The position numbers and the translations under genes are program-made. A stretch of 64,000 bases of DNA from Fen-1308 sp035319125 (lineage in GTDB: Bacteria > Nitrospirota > Thermodesulfovibrionia > Thermodesulfovibrionales > Dissulfurispiraceae), in the NCBI GenBank assembly GCA_035319125.1, contig DATHDG010000012.1, positions 1-64,000 of the forward strand, read 5' to 3'. Shown here piece by piece: positions 25,244-34,307 of the stretch (within the stretch, counting starts at the first letter, position 1; every line of letters starts with the position of its first letter). Below the pieces are notes generated by a model that saw only the letters and a program-made list of their open reading frames with translations, was not told the DNA's origin and ran no database searches.

Positions 25244-25515
25244 CTATTAGTAGCTCCATCTGTACATAAGTTTTATGTTGCGGAGCGACCTGGCGGATTC
25301 GTGTGATGACGGATAAGTTAGGATAGCACATATGTGATTATCTATGATCTTCTGCACACGTAAGGTTGTGTCCGCCAATGCGTCACAGCATTGCAGATCG
25401 TGGCAGGCGGCATATGAAGCAGCTCTCAAACTAAGTATTCCCCCCCCTCAGGAGAATGATTAAGCCTTATTATCGGACCGGTCAGATCTTATGCTGCATC
25501 TGCCTCTTTGTCTAT
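25244..25515 (-). other. long untranslated leader of the hybrid kinase gene
   Basis: About 270 bp between the promoter at 25516-25546 and the kinase ATG. It contains a GC-poor region, a run of seven to eight Gs on the transcript and no convincing gene; a 60-codon frame ending at 25247 lacks a ribosome binding site and any domain. A regulatory leader is possible. Confidence 0.35.
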
Positions 25516-25546
25516 ATTATAGAATAGAGATCAATACAACTGTCAA
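25516..25546 (-). promoter_or_regulatory. sigma70-type promoter upstream of the hybrid kinase
   Basis: Minus strand TTGACA (25546-25541) and TATAAT (25521-25516), both perfect, but with a 19-bp spacer. Start of transcription near 25509. Confidence 0.5.
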
Positions 25547-25593
25547 AAGGGATTTGCACTGACCTGGATATTATTTAACTGCTTTGTATTTGC

Positions 25594-26289
25594 TTACTCT
25601 AATCTGAGGCGATAACCAACCCCCGGCTCGTTGATGAAGAATTTGGGACGCGAAGGTTCCTCTTCGAGCTTGTGCCTTAACATTCCCATATAGACGCGGA
25701 CATAATGCGCTTGGTTTGCGTAGACAGGGCCCCAGACCTCCTTGAGAAGCTGCTTATGGGTGATAACTTTTCCGGCATTCCTGACCAGATAAGACAGCAG
25801 TTTGTACTCGATCGGGGTAAGATGGACCTCGATATCTTTCAGAAAAACGCGGCGTGCCGCCAGATCGACCTTAAGCGCATCCAGAACAAACACCGGTTCC
25901 GCCTGACTCTCCCTCATGCTTTTATGACGCGTTGCTACGCGCAGCCTTGCCAGCAGTTCACCTGCGCTGAATGGCTTGGTCAGATAGTCGTCGGCACCGG
26001 AATCCAATGCGCTGATCTTGTCCCTTTCCTGCTCCCTGGCAGAGAGAATAATTACAGGAGTGTGGGACCATTCCCGCAATCTGGCAAGGACTTCAAGCCC
26101 GTCCATATCCGGCAGGCCAAGATCAAGCAGAATTATATCAGGATTGCGCGTTACTGCCTGGGATAGGCCATCATTTCCTGATGCAGCTTCTATCAGGTCA
26201 TACCCTTCACTTTGCAGTGTAACCCTCAGGAACCTGCGCATTTGCGGTTCGTCTTCAATAAGTAAGATAAGGCCTTTGTTGCCTGTCAT
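25594..26289 (-). CDS. kdpE: KdpE response regulator (OmpR family)
   Basis: 231 residues: receiver domain (about 5-120; acidic pair IEDE, phospho-acceptor Asp in ILLDLGLPDMDG, Thr/Ser switch ILSA, Lys in YLTKPF) and winged-helix DNA-binding domain (about 130-228; HLTPIEYKLLSYLVRNAGKV, AHYVRVYMGMLRHKLE). Activates the kdp operon when phosphorylated by KdpD. The start overlaps the end of kdpD by four bases. A KdpE-like box lies at the other end of the operon (34154-34170). Confidence 0.94.
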   Translation of the reverse strand: MTGNKGLILLIEDEPQMRRFLRVTLQSEGYDLIEAASGNDGLSQAVTRNPDIILLDLGLPDMDGLEVLARLREWSHTPVIILSAREQERDKISALDSGADDYLTKPFSAGELLARLRVATRHKSMRESQAEPVFVLDALKVDLAARRVFLKDIEVHLTPIEYKLLSYLVRNAGKVITHKQLLKEVWGPVYANQAHYVRVYMGMLRHKLEEEPSRPKFFINEPGVGYRLRLE

Positions 26290-28988
26290 GATTTAAAGCG
26301 TACCGTCTCTTCATCAGTTTCTACTATTGGAGGATGCTCAAGAATCGGGATCGTGAACCGGAAATAAACACCGCCGCCTTCTCTGTTTTCAGCCCAGATC
26401 CGGCCGCCATGGGCGTTGATTATCGCCCTGCAAATCGTAAGTCCGAGACCGATTCCGCCGGATGCCGAAGGCCCCCTCACGAACTTGTCAAAAATTCTCT
26501 CTTCATCTCCCGGCGTAATCCCCGGACCGTAGTCAGCTAGTTCGACAAGCAGCTCATCCTCTTTTACCTTAGCCGAAAGTTCGATTACCGTGCCTGCCGG
26601 TGTATATCGAACTGCATTTTCGAGCAGATTCATCAATACCTGCTCTATCAGCAGCGGGTCGAAGGGCGCCAGTGGCAGGTCACTCGGAATCTGCACGGCA
26701 AAAGAATGGTTTGCAAGTTTATCAGCCAGCCGTCCCAGCACCGAGCCTACTATTTCCTCGAAAGGAAGCCATTCTTTCTTTACTGTAATGGCTCCGGACT
26801 CGATCCGGGTCATGTCAAGGACGTTACGTACCAGCCGGTTAAGGTGTTCGGCCTCCTCAATTATTGTAAAAACGAGTTCGCGGCGATCGTGCCGGTCCAG
26901 TAAATCATCCTGCTTAAGCAAGGTTGTCGACGAACCTGTGATTGCGGCAAGGGGGGTTCTCAAATCATGAGACAAAGAGCTTAGCAGCGTGTTCCGCAAG
27001 CTTTCAGTCTCAGCTTTAAGCAGTGCCTGCTGCGTTTCTTCAGCAAGGAAGGCTCTTTCAAATGCCATGGCGATCTGATGGGCAAAATTCTCCAGAACGT
27101 GGATCTGCTCCGGGTTCAAAGCTTCCGTTTCTTCATCGGCTATCAATCCGATCACTCCGATGGTCCTCGATGATGCAACCAATGGTATATACAGACCCCT
27201 TGCCCCTGGGAGTGTATCTGTACCACATCCTGCCTTCTGGCGGTGGTCGAAGGCCCATTGCGCCACGCTGAGCTCCCGTCCGTCCAGCATAAACAAGTGG
27301 CTGTCGGTTGTTGGTGGTGAGAGTTTATCTTGGGCATCCGGAAGAAAGACTGCAGCTCTGCCCGAAGACACTTCTGCAATATGCTTTGTTGCAATTTCCC
27401 GCAGCCTGTCAATACTGCGCTCATGGACTAGATCCCTGCTTAATCTGTAGAGAGATGCCGTACTTCTCTCCCGTATACGCGCAGCTTCAGCCTGACTCCT
27501 TATGCGGAGGGTGAGCTTGCTGATAACGGCCGCTACAACGAACATGACGACAAACGTCACAATATACTTTACGTCGCTGACCGCAAAGGTATAATATGGC
27601 GGCACGAAAAAGAAGTCGAAGGCGGCAACGCTCAGAAAAGATGCCAGCATAGAAGGAGCATTGCCGGTGCGGCTGGCTATAAATACAACGCCAAGGATGT
27701 ATACCATCGCTATGTCTACAATGGTAAAAGCCGGTCGCATGAGAAACCCGACGCCGGTGCAGAGCGCCACAACAAGAGCGCTCGTCGCCCATTCTTTAGC
27801 CGGCGTTCTTAGCCGGACCGGCTTCTGACGCTCAGGGGCGGGAGCTGTCTTGTCCCCTGAAATCACGTATACCTCGATCTCGCCGCTTCCCCTGACGATC
27901 TCGTCGAGCATCGAACCGAAAATCTTATCCTTCCATCTTGGATGTGTCGGCTTTCCTATAATGATCTTGGTTACGTTGCGGCTTCTGGCATAGTTCAGGA
28001 TCTCCTCGCTGGCCTTATGACCAGAAAGCACTACGGTTTCAGCCCCCAGGCTCTCTGCAAGTCGTATGTTCTCGGCCAGGCCCTTGATGTCATGCTCGGT
28101 GGGCCGCACCCGCCCCGGGGCTTCAACATTGACAGCAATCCAGTCTGCCCTCAGTCCAGCCGACACTCTTTTTGCTGCCCGTATGAGGCGTGTTGCAAAT
28201 GGTGATGGCCCGATGCATACAAGTATACGCTCGGCTGCAGGCCAGACATCCTTCACGCCTTTTCCGAGGCGATAGCTCTGCATTTGCTCGTCGACCTGCT
28301 CGGCTGTGCGACGTAAGGCAAGCTCGCGGAGGGCTAATAGATTGCCTTTTCTGAAGAAATTCTTGCGTGCCTGAACAGCAAGCTCTGCCACATAAACTTT
28401 TCCTTCGGCAAGCCTTTGAAGAAGGTCGTCCGGCGGAAGGTCTATCAGCTCTATCTCATCGGCTCTGTCAAGGAGAAAATCAGGCACTGTTTCCCGGACA
28501 TTGATGCCAGTTATCTGCGCCACAACATCATTAAGGCTTTCGAGGTGCTGCACGTTCATAGTGGTATAAACTGTGATGCCTGCACCCAGCAGTTCATAAA
28601 TATCCTGCCAGCGTTTCTTGTGGCGGGATCCCTCGGCATTCGTATGTGCTAACTCGTCCACAAGGATTATGGATGGTTTGCGGGAGAGGGCGGCATCAAT
28701 GTCGAACTCTTTAAGGACAGCCCCTCGGTACTCGATACGCCTGCGCGGCAATATCTCAAGGCCGTCAAGCAGGGCTTCGGTCTCTTTCCGGTTATGTGTC
28801 TCGACAAGGCCGACAAGGACATCGGCGCCCTCCGACAGCTTGTGGCGGGCGGCTTCGAGCATTGCATATGTTTTCCCCACGCCTGGGGCAGCGCCAAAAA
28901 ATATCTTCAGATGACCTTCGCGCTTTCGCTCGGTCTCCATGCGCATCTGCTCAAGAAGCACGTCAGGATCTGGTCGATGCTCATCCAT
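26286..28988 (-). CDS. kdpD: KdpD osmosensitive/potassium sensor histidine kinase
   Basis: 900 residues, full length. N-terminal KdpD domain with Walker A GAAPGVGKTYAML (near 32-44), universal-stress-protein-like domain (about 245-370), four membrane helices (about 395-500), GAF domain (about 525-650), HisKA (SLSHDLRTPLAAITG) and HATPase (LLENAVRYTP; GIGLGLTICRAI). It senses low potassium or high ionic strength and phosphorylates KdpE. USP domains of some KdpD proteins bind c-di-AMP; whether this one does cannot be read here. It follows a 135-residue exported protein inside the operon. Confidence 0.95.
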   Translation of the reverse strand: MDEHRPDPDVLLEQMRMETERKREGHLKIFFGAAPGVGKTYAMLEAARHKLSEGADVLVGLVETHNRKETEALLDGLEILPRRRIEYRGAVLKEFDIDAALSRKPSIILVDELAHTNAEGSRHKKRWQDIYELLGAGITVYTTMNVQHLESLNDVVAQITGINVRETVPDFLLDRADEIELIDLPPDDLLQRLAEGKVYVAELAVQARKNFFRKGNLLALRELALRRTAEQVDEQMQSYRLGKGVKDVWPAAERILVCIGPSPFATRLIRAAKRVSAGLRADWIAVNVEAPGRVRPTEHDIKGLAENIRLAESLGAETVVLSGHKASEEILNYARSRNVTKIIIGKPTHPRWKDKIFGSMLDEIVRGSGEIEVYVISGDKTAPAPERQKPVRLRTPAKEWATSALVVALCTGVGFLMRPAFTIVDIAMVYILGVVFIASRTGNAPSMLASFLSVAAFDFFFVPPYYTFAVSDVKYIVTFVVMFVVAAVISKLTLRIRSQAEAARIRERSTASLYRLSRDLVHERSIDRLREIATKHIAEVSSGRAAVFLPDAQDKLSPPTTDSHLFMLDGRELSVAQWAFDHRQKAGCGTDTLPGARGLYIPLVASSRTIGVIGLIADEETEALNPEQIHVLENFAHQIAMAFERAFLAEETQQALLKAETESLRNTLLSSLSHDLRTPLAAITGSSTTLLKQDDLLDRHDRRELVFTIIEEAEHLNRLVRNVLDMTRIESGAITVKKEWLPFEEIVGSVLGRLADKLANHSFAVQIPSDLPLAPFDPLLIEQVLMNLLENAVRYTPAGTVIELSAKVKEDELLVELADYGPGITPGDEERIFDKFVRGPSASGGIGLGLTICRAIINAHGGRIWAENREGGGVYFRFTIPILEHPPIVETDEETVRFKS

Positions 28989-29037
28989 AATGTCTATCCA
29001 TTACTTGTCCTTAACTTATAATACCTTGCCATAACAT

Positions 29038-29445
29038 TTATCTGTTACACGGTTCTGTCGCTACAACCAGGCATGATAAATTATTTCGTCTTGCAATATC
29101 GCCGGCTTTGAGGTCGCCTTCGATAACCTCGGCTTCAATATATATCTCTCCAACTATTTTCAGAAATTTTACCATGCCGATTTTTTCCATTTCGCACGAG
29201 GAGTTTATCCGATAAACGATAAATATATCCCCGATGCGAAAAGTATCGATAATATCTCGTGTTTCACTATGAAATAGATATACTATTCCACCTTTGACAA
29301 CCTCCGCTTTTCCGTCAGGGAGAAGGCGGAAAGATGGAGAGTAAGATGCGGCCGGTGCGGTTAACGGCATCATAATTGTCAGCAATAAAAAAACCGTCAC
29401 CCAAATTCTTGATACAACCGATCTCGTTGCAACCATTCTTTGCAT
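29038..29445 (-). CDS. exported protein of unknown function within the kdp operon
   Basis: 135 residues: N-terminal signal peptide (hydrophobic stretch WVTVFLLLTIMMPLTAPAAS, about 15-34), then a small domain rich in beta strands (IVYLFHSETRDI, DIFIVYRI, GEIYIEAEVIEGDLKAGDIARR) and two Cys near the end of the domain. I do not recognise a family; the GDLKAGDIA pattern resembles SH3-like or FlgT-type C-terminal strands of outer-surface proteins. It starts three bases after the kdpC stop and lies 49 bp before kdpD, so it is co-transcribed with the pump and may be a periplasmic accessory or sensor partner. Not a normal kdp gene. Confidence 0.7.
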   Translation of the reverse strand: MQRMVATRSVVSRIWVTVFLLLTIMMPLTAPAASYSPSFRLLPDGKAEVVKGGIVYLFHSETRDIIDTFRIGDIFIVYRINSSCEMEKIGMVKFLKIVGEIYIEAEVIEGDLKAGDIARRNNLSCLVVATEPCNR

Positions 29446-29448
29446 TGC

Positions 29449-30033
29449 TTATCTAACCTCATCGAGTGCCAGGTTCAATTTGAGCACATTCACTCTTGGC
29501 TCGCCAATGATTCCGAAGGTGCGGCCTTCGGTATATTTTGCAATGAGCTTTCTGACCTTTGATTCATCAAGACCTCTCGCCTTTGCTACATGTTTCACTT
29601 GGTATTCGGCGGCAGCAGGACTGATGTGAGGGTCTAGGCCGCTTCCGGATGCAGTTGCAAGATCGGCAGGCACCTGTTTTCCTGCTTGCAAGTCGGCGGC
29701 CTTGAGTACGTCTATCCGCCCCTGTGCATTTTTCATAAGATCCGGGTTCGTTTCAGCGAAATTCGAGCCGGATGACGCAGACGAGTTATAGGGATAAGGT
29801 GATGTCGCAGATAGTCTGCCCCAGAAATATTTCGGATCGTCGAACGGCTGTCCGATGAGTGACGATCCGATGGTCTTTCCATCTTTGACGATCAGGCTGC
29901 CGTTAGCCTGATCTGAAAACAATATCTGTGCAATGCCGGTTACTACAGCCGGATATATTGTTCCGGTCAATATCGTGAAAACGAAAATCGAGACTATTAC
30001 AGGTCGTATCATATTCATAATCCGTAACCTCAC
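29449..30033 (-). CDS. kdpC: potassium-transporting ATPase subunit KdpC
   Basis: 194 residues, normal length. One N-terminal membrane helix (VIVSIFVFTILTGTIYPAVV) and a periplasmic domain with the family motifs GSSLIGQPFDDPKYFWGR, RPSATSPYPYN-like segment (RLSATSPYPYN), SGSGLDPHISPAAAE and VNVLKLNLALDE at the end. Stabilises the KdpFABC complex. Its start overlaps the kdpB stop by four bases. Confidence 0.96.
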   Translation of the reverse strand: MRLRIMNMIRPVIVSIFVFTILTGTIYPAVVTGIAQILFSDQANGSLIVKDGKTIGSSLIGQPFDDPKYFWGRLSATSPYPYNSSASSGSNFAETNPDLMKNAQGRIDVLKAADLQAGKQVPADLATASGSGLDPHISPAAAEYQVKHVAKARGLDESKVRKLIAKYTEGRTFGIIGEPRVNVLKLNLALDEVR

Positions 30034-32102
30034 GCCAGATTCAACAAAGTTATAAGCATATCGATCAGTTTAATTCCCACAAAGGGTACTATCAAGCCTC
30101 CCAGTCCATAAACCAGGAGATTATTGCGCAGCACTACCGCGGCACCCATCGGCTTGTAGCTGACGCCCCTGAGCGCCAATGGTATCAAGGCAATGATGAT
30201 CAGCGCATTGAATATGACGGCCGACAATATCGCACTCTGAGGAGAAGACAGTTGCATAATGTTCAGGGCGGCGAGCTGAGGGTATGTAACAATGAACGCG
30301 GCCGGAAGAATGGCAAAGTATTTTGCCACATCGTTAGCTATGCTGAACGTCGTCAATGTGCCGCGTGTCATTAGTAATTGTTTTCCGATTTCGACTATCT
30401 CGATCAGTTTCGTCGGGTTCGAGTCAAGGTCGACCATGTTGCCGGCTTCCTTGGCTGCCTGTGTGCCCGTGTTCATCGCAACGGCGACGTCTGCCTGTGC
30501 CAGTGCAGGGGCATCGTTCGTCCCGTCACCTGTCATTGCGACGAGCCTGCCGCCTGTCTGGTGTTTCCTTATCAGTTGAAGCTTAGCTTCAGGTGTGGCC
30601 TGGGCAAGGAAATCATCTACTCCTGCTTCTGCAGCAATTGCAGCAGCGGTCATGGGATTGTCTCCGGTAATCATGATAGTGGATATCCCCATCTTTCTCA
30701 ATTCGGCAAACCGTTCCCTTATCCCTCCCTTTACAATATCGCCCAGTCGAACGACACCGAGCACCTTATTCCCTTCTGCAACCACCAGGGGCGTTGCTCC
30801 TTCGCGGGCCACCTCCTCTACGACAGTTTTTATGTCTGCAGGAAAGGCTCCTCCATTTCTGTTCACATAGGCCTCTACAGCGTCGGGGGCTCCTTTTCTT
30901 ATCTCTCTTCCGTGCAGGTCTACGCCGCTCATTCGCGTATGTGCCGAAAAAGGAATGAAGCTGGCTCCAAGGGCCTGTATGTCCCTTTCGCGGAGGCCGT
31001 ATTTCTCTTTTGCAAGGACAACAATGCTCCTGCCTTCGGGTGTTTCATCAGGCAGCGATGACAGCTGGGCCGCATCGGCTAATGCCTGCGGGTCAACTCC
31101 ACGGGCCGGGATCAAGGCGGTGGCCTGCCTGTTTCCGAGGGTTATTGTGCCTGTCTTGTCGAGCAGGAGCACATCAACATCTCCCGCAGCCTCAACAGCG
31201 CGTCCGGACATGGCAATTACATTTGCCTGGATCAGCCTGTCCATACCTGCGATTCCTATGGCGGAGAGGAGTCCGCCTATTGTTGTAGGTATCAGACAGA
31301 CAAGCAGCGATACCAGCGCGACGATGGTGACAGGACTGCCTTGTCCCGCAGCCGCCACGCTGAAGATCGAAAATGGCAGCAGCGTTGCCGTCGCAAAGAG
31401 GAAGATTATCGTCAGACCTGCAAGAAGAATATCGAGCGCTATCTCATTCGGCGTCTTCTGCCGCTTTGCTCCCTCCACCATCGATATCATCCTGTCGAGG
31501 AATGTTTCTCCAGGGTTGGCTGTGATCCTCACGATGATCCAGTCGGAAAGCACTAGCGTACCGCCTGTAACCGCGCTTCTGTCGCCTCCGCTCTCACGGA
31601 TTACCGGCGCGCTTTCGCCTGTTATGGCGCTTTCATTGACCGATGCAACGCCGGCTACAATCTCGCCGTCGCCGGGTATGATATCTCCTGCCTCGACGAG
31701 GACGCAATCGTCCTTCCTCAGCTGAGATGACGGAATCGGTGAAACCTTCGCATCTTTATCAGGCTGCGCTAGCTTCTTCGCCTGCACGTCCTTTCGCGAA
31801 CTGCGAAGGGCATCGGCCTGCGCTTTGCCGCGACCCTCGGCCACGGATTCCGCAAAATTTGCAAACAGCACGGTAGCCCAGAGCCAGATGGAGATATGCA
31901 GTATGAATCCGGGCGATTCGCTGCCCGGAACCAACAAGGACCGGACAAATAAAAGAGTGCTAAGGATGCTGCCCACCTCAACGACGAACATTACAGGATT
32001 GCGTACCTGTTTCATCGGATTCAGTTTTATAAATGAATCTATCAGCGCCCGCCTGATTATCTGCGGATCGAAAAGGCTCGCTTTTTTCTTTTTATTAGTC
32101 AT
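30030..32102 (-). CDS. kdpB: potassium-transporting P-type ATPase subunit KdpB
   Basis: 690 residues. P-type ATPase hallmarks: actuator TGESAP, phosphorylation motif DKTGTITLGNRQ, hinge MTGDGTNDAPALAQADV. Seven membrane helices expected. KdpB energises potassium import through KdpA in the inner membrane. It follows kdpA by 16 bp; the AGGAGG-type site on the minus strand (about 32110) supports ATG 32102. Confidence 0.97.
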   Translation of the reverse strand: MTNKKKKASLFDPQIIRRALIDSFIKLNPMKQVRNPVMFVVEVGSILSTLLFVRSLLVPGSESPGFILHISIWLWATVLFANFAESVAEGRGKAQADALRSSRKDVQAKKLAQPDKDAKVSPIPSSQLRKDDCVLVEAGDIIPGDGEIVAGVASVNESAITGESAPVIRESGGDRSAVTGGTLVLSDWIIVRITANPGETFLDRMISMVEGAKRQKTPNEIALDILLAGLTIIFLFATATLLPFSIFSVAAAGQGSPVTIVALVSLLVCLIPTTIGGLLSAIGIAGMDRLIQANVIAMSGRAVEAAGDVDVLLLDKTGTITLGNRQATALIPARGVDPQALADAAQLSSLPDETPEGRSIVVLAKEKYGLRERDIQALGASFIPFSAHTRMSGVDLHGREIRKGAPDAVEAYVNRNGGAFPADIKTVVEEVAREGATPLVVAEGNKVLGVVRLGDIVKGGIRERFAELRKMGISTIMITGDNPMTAAAIAAEAGVDDFLAQATPEAKLQLIRKHQTGGRLVAMTGDGTNDAPALAQADVAVAMNTGTQAAKEAGNMVDLDSNPTKLIEIVEIGKQLLMTRGTLTTFSIANDVAKYFAILPAAFIVTYPQLAALNIMQLSSPQSAILSAVIFNALIIIALIPLALRGVSYKPMGAAVVLRNNLLVYGLGGLIVPFVGIKLIDMLITLLNLA

Positions 32103-32118
32103 GGAATAAGCCTCCCTA

Positions 32119-33903
32119 TTACTTGAAAAGCATCAGGTGCTCAGCTATCGGCCCAAGCCCCAGCGCTGGAAAGAATGTAAGCGCGCCTACGATTATTATC
32201 ACAGCTACAAGCAGGACGACGAACAGGGGCGTGTGGGTCGGCAGCGTGCCTGTGCCCGGTGGCACGTATTTTTTGCCGGCCAGGGACCCCGCAATGGCCA
32301 GCATCGGCACCATCGTCCAAAACCTGCCGAAGAGCATTGAGACTCCTCCCAGCGTGTTGTAGAAAACCGTGTTTGCACTCAGGCCGCCGAAGGCGCTGCC
32401 GTTATTGTTAGACATGGATGAGAACGCATAAAGCATCTGCGAGAACCCGTGGGGTCCCGGATTCGAAATCCCTGCAACTCCCGCAGGTGTTACAGATGCA
32501 ATTGCAGTCCCCAGCAAGCTGAAGCAGCAGGGTATCAGGATGACAATCGCGGCCATCTTAACTTCAAAGGCCTCAATCTTCTTGCCGAGATATTCAGGAG
32601 TGCGCCCAACCATCAGGCCTGCAACAAAAACAGCCACGAGTGCGAATGCTACCATGCCGTAAAGACCTGATCCAACCCCGCCGAAGACGATCTCACCCAA
32701 TTGTATGAGGACCATCGGCACCATGCCTCCCAATGGGCTGAACGAGTCGTGCATCGAATTGACCGAGCCGTTTGACGCGGCTGTTGTTGCCGTCGCCCAG
32801 ATGGCGGAGTTTGCCACGCCGAATCTAACTTCCTTGCCCTCCATATTGCCGCCGGATGCATTGACACCTATGGCCGAGAGAAGCGGATTCCCAGCCTGTT
32901 CCGCTGCGTAACAAATTAGGAGCAGCGGGATGAAAATGACGAACATCGTAGCAAGCAATGCCCACCCCTGCCGTTGATCTTTTACCATCCTGCCGAACGT
33001 ATAGCATAGGGCTGCAGGAATAAGAAGGATTGCGAGCATCTCTACGAAATTAGAGAGCGGAGTGGGGTTTTCGAATGGATGGGCCGAATTGACGTTAAAG
33101 AAGCCGCCTCCGTTGGTGCCGAGTTGCTTTATCGCAATCTGCGAGGCTGCCGGACCGAAAGGAATCGTCTGTTCTTTGAGCTCGGCTCTTTCGGTTACAG
33201 GATTGCCCTTGTCGTCCTTGATCGGGTTGCCCTTCTCGTCAAGCTTTGGATTGTCATATGTAATTGTCTGAACAGCGGACACATTCTTATACGGGCTGAA
33301 GCTCTGCACGACTCCCTGCGACACCAGGAAAATTGCCACTATAAAGGACAACGGCAGAAGTATGTAGAGCGTCGAACGTGTGAAATCGACCCAGAAATTG
33401 CCTATCGATCCAGCTGTGCGGCGGGTAAAGCCGCGTATTACCGCAACGAGGACAGCCATCCCCTGCGCTGCTGAAACGAAATTCTGCACTGTTAGCCCCG
33501 CCATCTGGGTCAGATAGCTCATAGTAGATTCGCCGCCGTACGACTGCCAATTGGTATTTGTGATGAAGCTGACCGCGGTGTTGAATGCTAGATCCGGCGA
33601 AACGCCGGAAAAATTCTGCGGATTAAGCGGCAGGATTCCCTGAAAGCGCATAAGCGCATACAGCACGAACAGGAAGCCGAATTTGAACAGGATCGCTGCA
33701 GCCGCATACGTTTTCCACGACATTTCATCAGCTGTATTAATCCCAAGAAGCCGATAAATCAGCATTTCAAACGGGCGGAGAATGCGATTGAGCCCGCAGG
33801 GTTCGCCTTCATATATCTTAGCCATATAAATGCCAAGAGGCTTGACAAGGGCGATGAGGACCCCCAGATAGAGCGTTATTTGCAGTATGCCGCTTGTCGT
33901 CAT
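32119..33903 (-). CDS. kdpA: potassium-transporting ATPase channel subunit KdpA
   Basis: 594 residues from ATG 33903; the longer frame to 33978 only reads the complement of kdpF and is rejected. Ten hydrophobic segments with four selectivity-filter-like loops, such as NTNWQSYGGE, GTNGGGFFNVNSAHPFENP and SNNNGSAFGG. It forms the potassium entry path. ATGA overlap with kdpF shows translational coupling. Confidence 0.96.
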   Translation of the reverse strand: MTTSGILQITLYLGVLIALVKPLGIYMAKIYEGEPCGLNRILRPFEMLIYRLLGINTADEMSWKTYAAAAILFKFGFLFVLYALMRFQGILPLNPQNFSGVSPDLAFNTAVSFITNTNWQSYGGESTMSYLTQMAGLTVQNFVSAAQGMAVLVAVIRGFTRRTAGSIGNFWVDFTRSTLYILLPLSFIVAIFLVSQGVVQSFSPYKNVSAVQTITYDNPKLDEKGNPIKDDKGNPVTERAELKEQTIPFGPAASQIAIKQLGTNGGGFFNVNSAHPFENPTPLSNFVEMLAILLIPAALCYTFGRMVKDQRQGWALLATMFVIFIPLLLICYAAEQAGNPLLSAIGVNASGGNMEGKEVRFGVANSAIWATATTAASNGSVNSMHDSFSPLGGMVPMVLIQLGEIVFGGVGSGLYGMVAFALVAVFVAGLMVGRTPEYLGKKIEAFEVKMAAIVILIPCCFSLLGTAIASVTPAGVAGISNPGPHGFSQMLYAFSSMSNNNGSAFGGLSANTVFYNTLGGVSMLFGRFWTMVPMLAIAGSLAGKKYVPPGTGTLPTHTPLFVVLLVAVIIIVGALTFFPALGLGPIAEHLMLFK

Positions 33904-33992
33904 GAGAATATCTCCGGCTTCATAAGGGCTAAGACAAGGTATATCAGCAGTCCGACGGCTACTATGCCGCTTATCCAATACAAGGTTTCCAT
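33900..33992 (-). CDS. kdpF: KdpF, small subunit of the potassium-transporting ATPase
   Basis: 30 residues: METLYWISGIVAV, then a hydrophobic helix ending YLVLALMKPEIFS. Length, single helix and the final L-x-x-PE-x-F are typical of KdpF. A strong AGGAGG sits six to seven bases upstream. Overlaps kdpA by four bases. Confidence 0.9.
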   Translation of the reverse strand: METLYWISGIVAVGLLIYLVLALMKPEIFS

Positions 33993-34002
33993 TTTTGTCC
34001 TC

Positions 34003-34086
34003 CTATTTTACCTTTTCGGCAGCTATTACCAGCAGCCAGGTGAGTCCAAAAAAAAGCACGACAATCCCAATATAAATCAGGTCCAT
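34003..34086 (-). CDS. 27-aa single-helix membrane micropeptide, first gene of the kdp operon
   Basis: Frame MDLIYIGIVVLFFGLTWLLV followed by IAAEKVK and stop. It has an excellent ribosome binding site (GGAGGTG, seven bases upstream) and ends ten bases before kdpF. It consists of one membrane helix with a short charged tail. Similar unnamed micropeptides occur before kdpF in other Proteobacteria, as I recall, which supports it being real; it is too short for most annotation pipelines. Function unknown; an additional small subunit or assembly factor of KdpFABC is the natural guess. Confidence 0.7.
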   Translation of the reverse strand: MDLIYIGIVVLFFGLTWLLVIAAEKVK

Positions 34087-34153
34087 AGGCACCTCCATGC
34101 ATTAAGTGTATCAACATCGAAAATCAAATAGGTGTAAAGAAGATGGCTCAGGG

Positions 34154-34170
34154 TGTAAAAATAATGCAAA
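34154..34170 (-). promoter_or_regulatory. candidate KdpE-binding site
   Basis: Minus strand TTTGCATTATTTTTACA, followed by CC. It agrees at 13 of 17 positions with the E. coli KdpE operator as I remember it (TTTATACTTTTTTTACA). A second partial copy, TTCTTTACACC, follows about 20 bp downstream. It lies about 70 bp before the first operon gene, as expected for an activator site. Confidence 0.5.
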
Positions 34171-34239
34171 AATGAGTAGTCTGCGCGGAGTGTCAAAGAG
34201 GCAGTGACTCAATGTGCACATTCAACACGGCTGTAGGCT

Positions 34240-34268
34240 TTGGTAACCCATATGCCCTGATATATACT
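34240..34268 (+). promoter_or_regulatory. promoter with flanking inverted repeat before the DsrE gene
   Basis: TTGGTA (34240-34245), 17-bp spacer, TATACT (34263-34268). The -10 is framed by GCCCT (34254-34258) and AGGGC (34272-34276), which could be repressor half-sites. Confidence 0.4.
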
Positions 34269-34307
34269 AATAGGGCAGGCCGCAAATTATTTTATCGGGA
34301 GGTTGTG

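Noticed and set aside
25247..25429. 60-codon frame upstream of the hybrid kinase
   Set aside because: No ribosome binding site and no recognisable fold; more likely untranslated leader.
33904..33978. N-terminal extension of KdpA
   Set aside because: It is another frame over kdpF; KdpF is a clear match and ATG 33903 gives the usual KdpA start.
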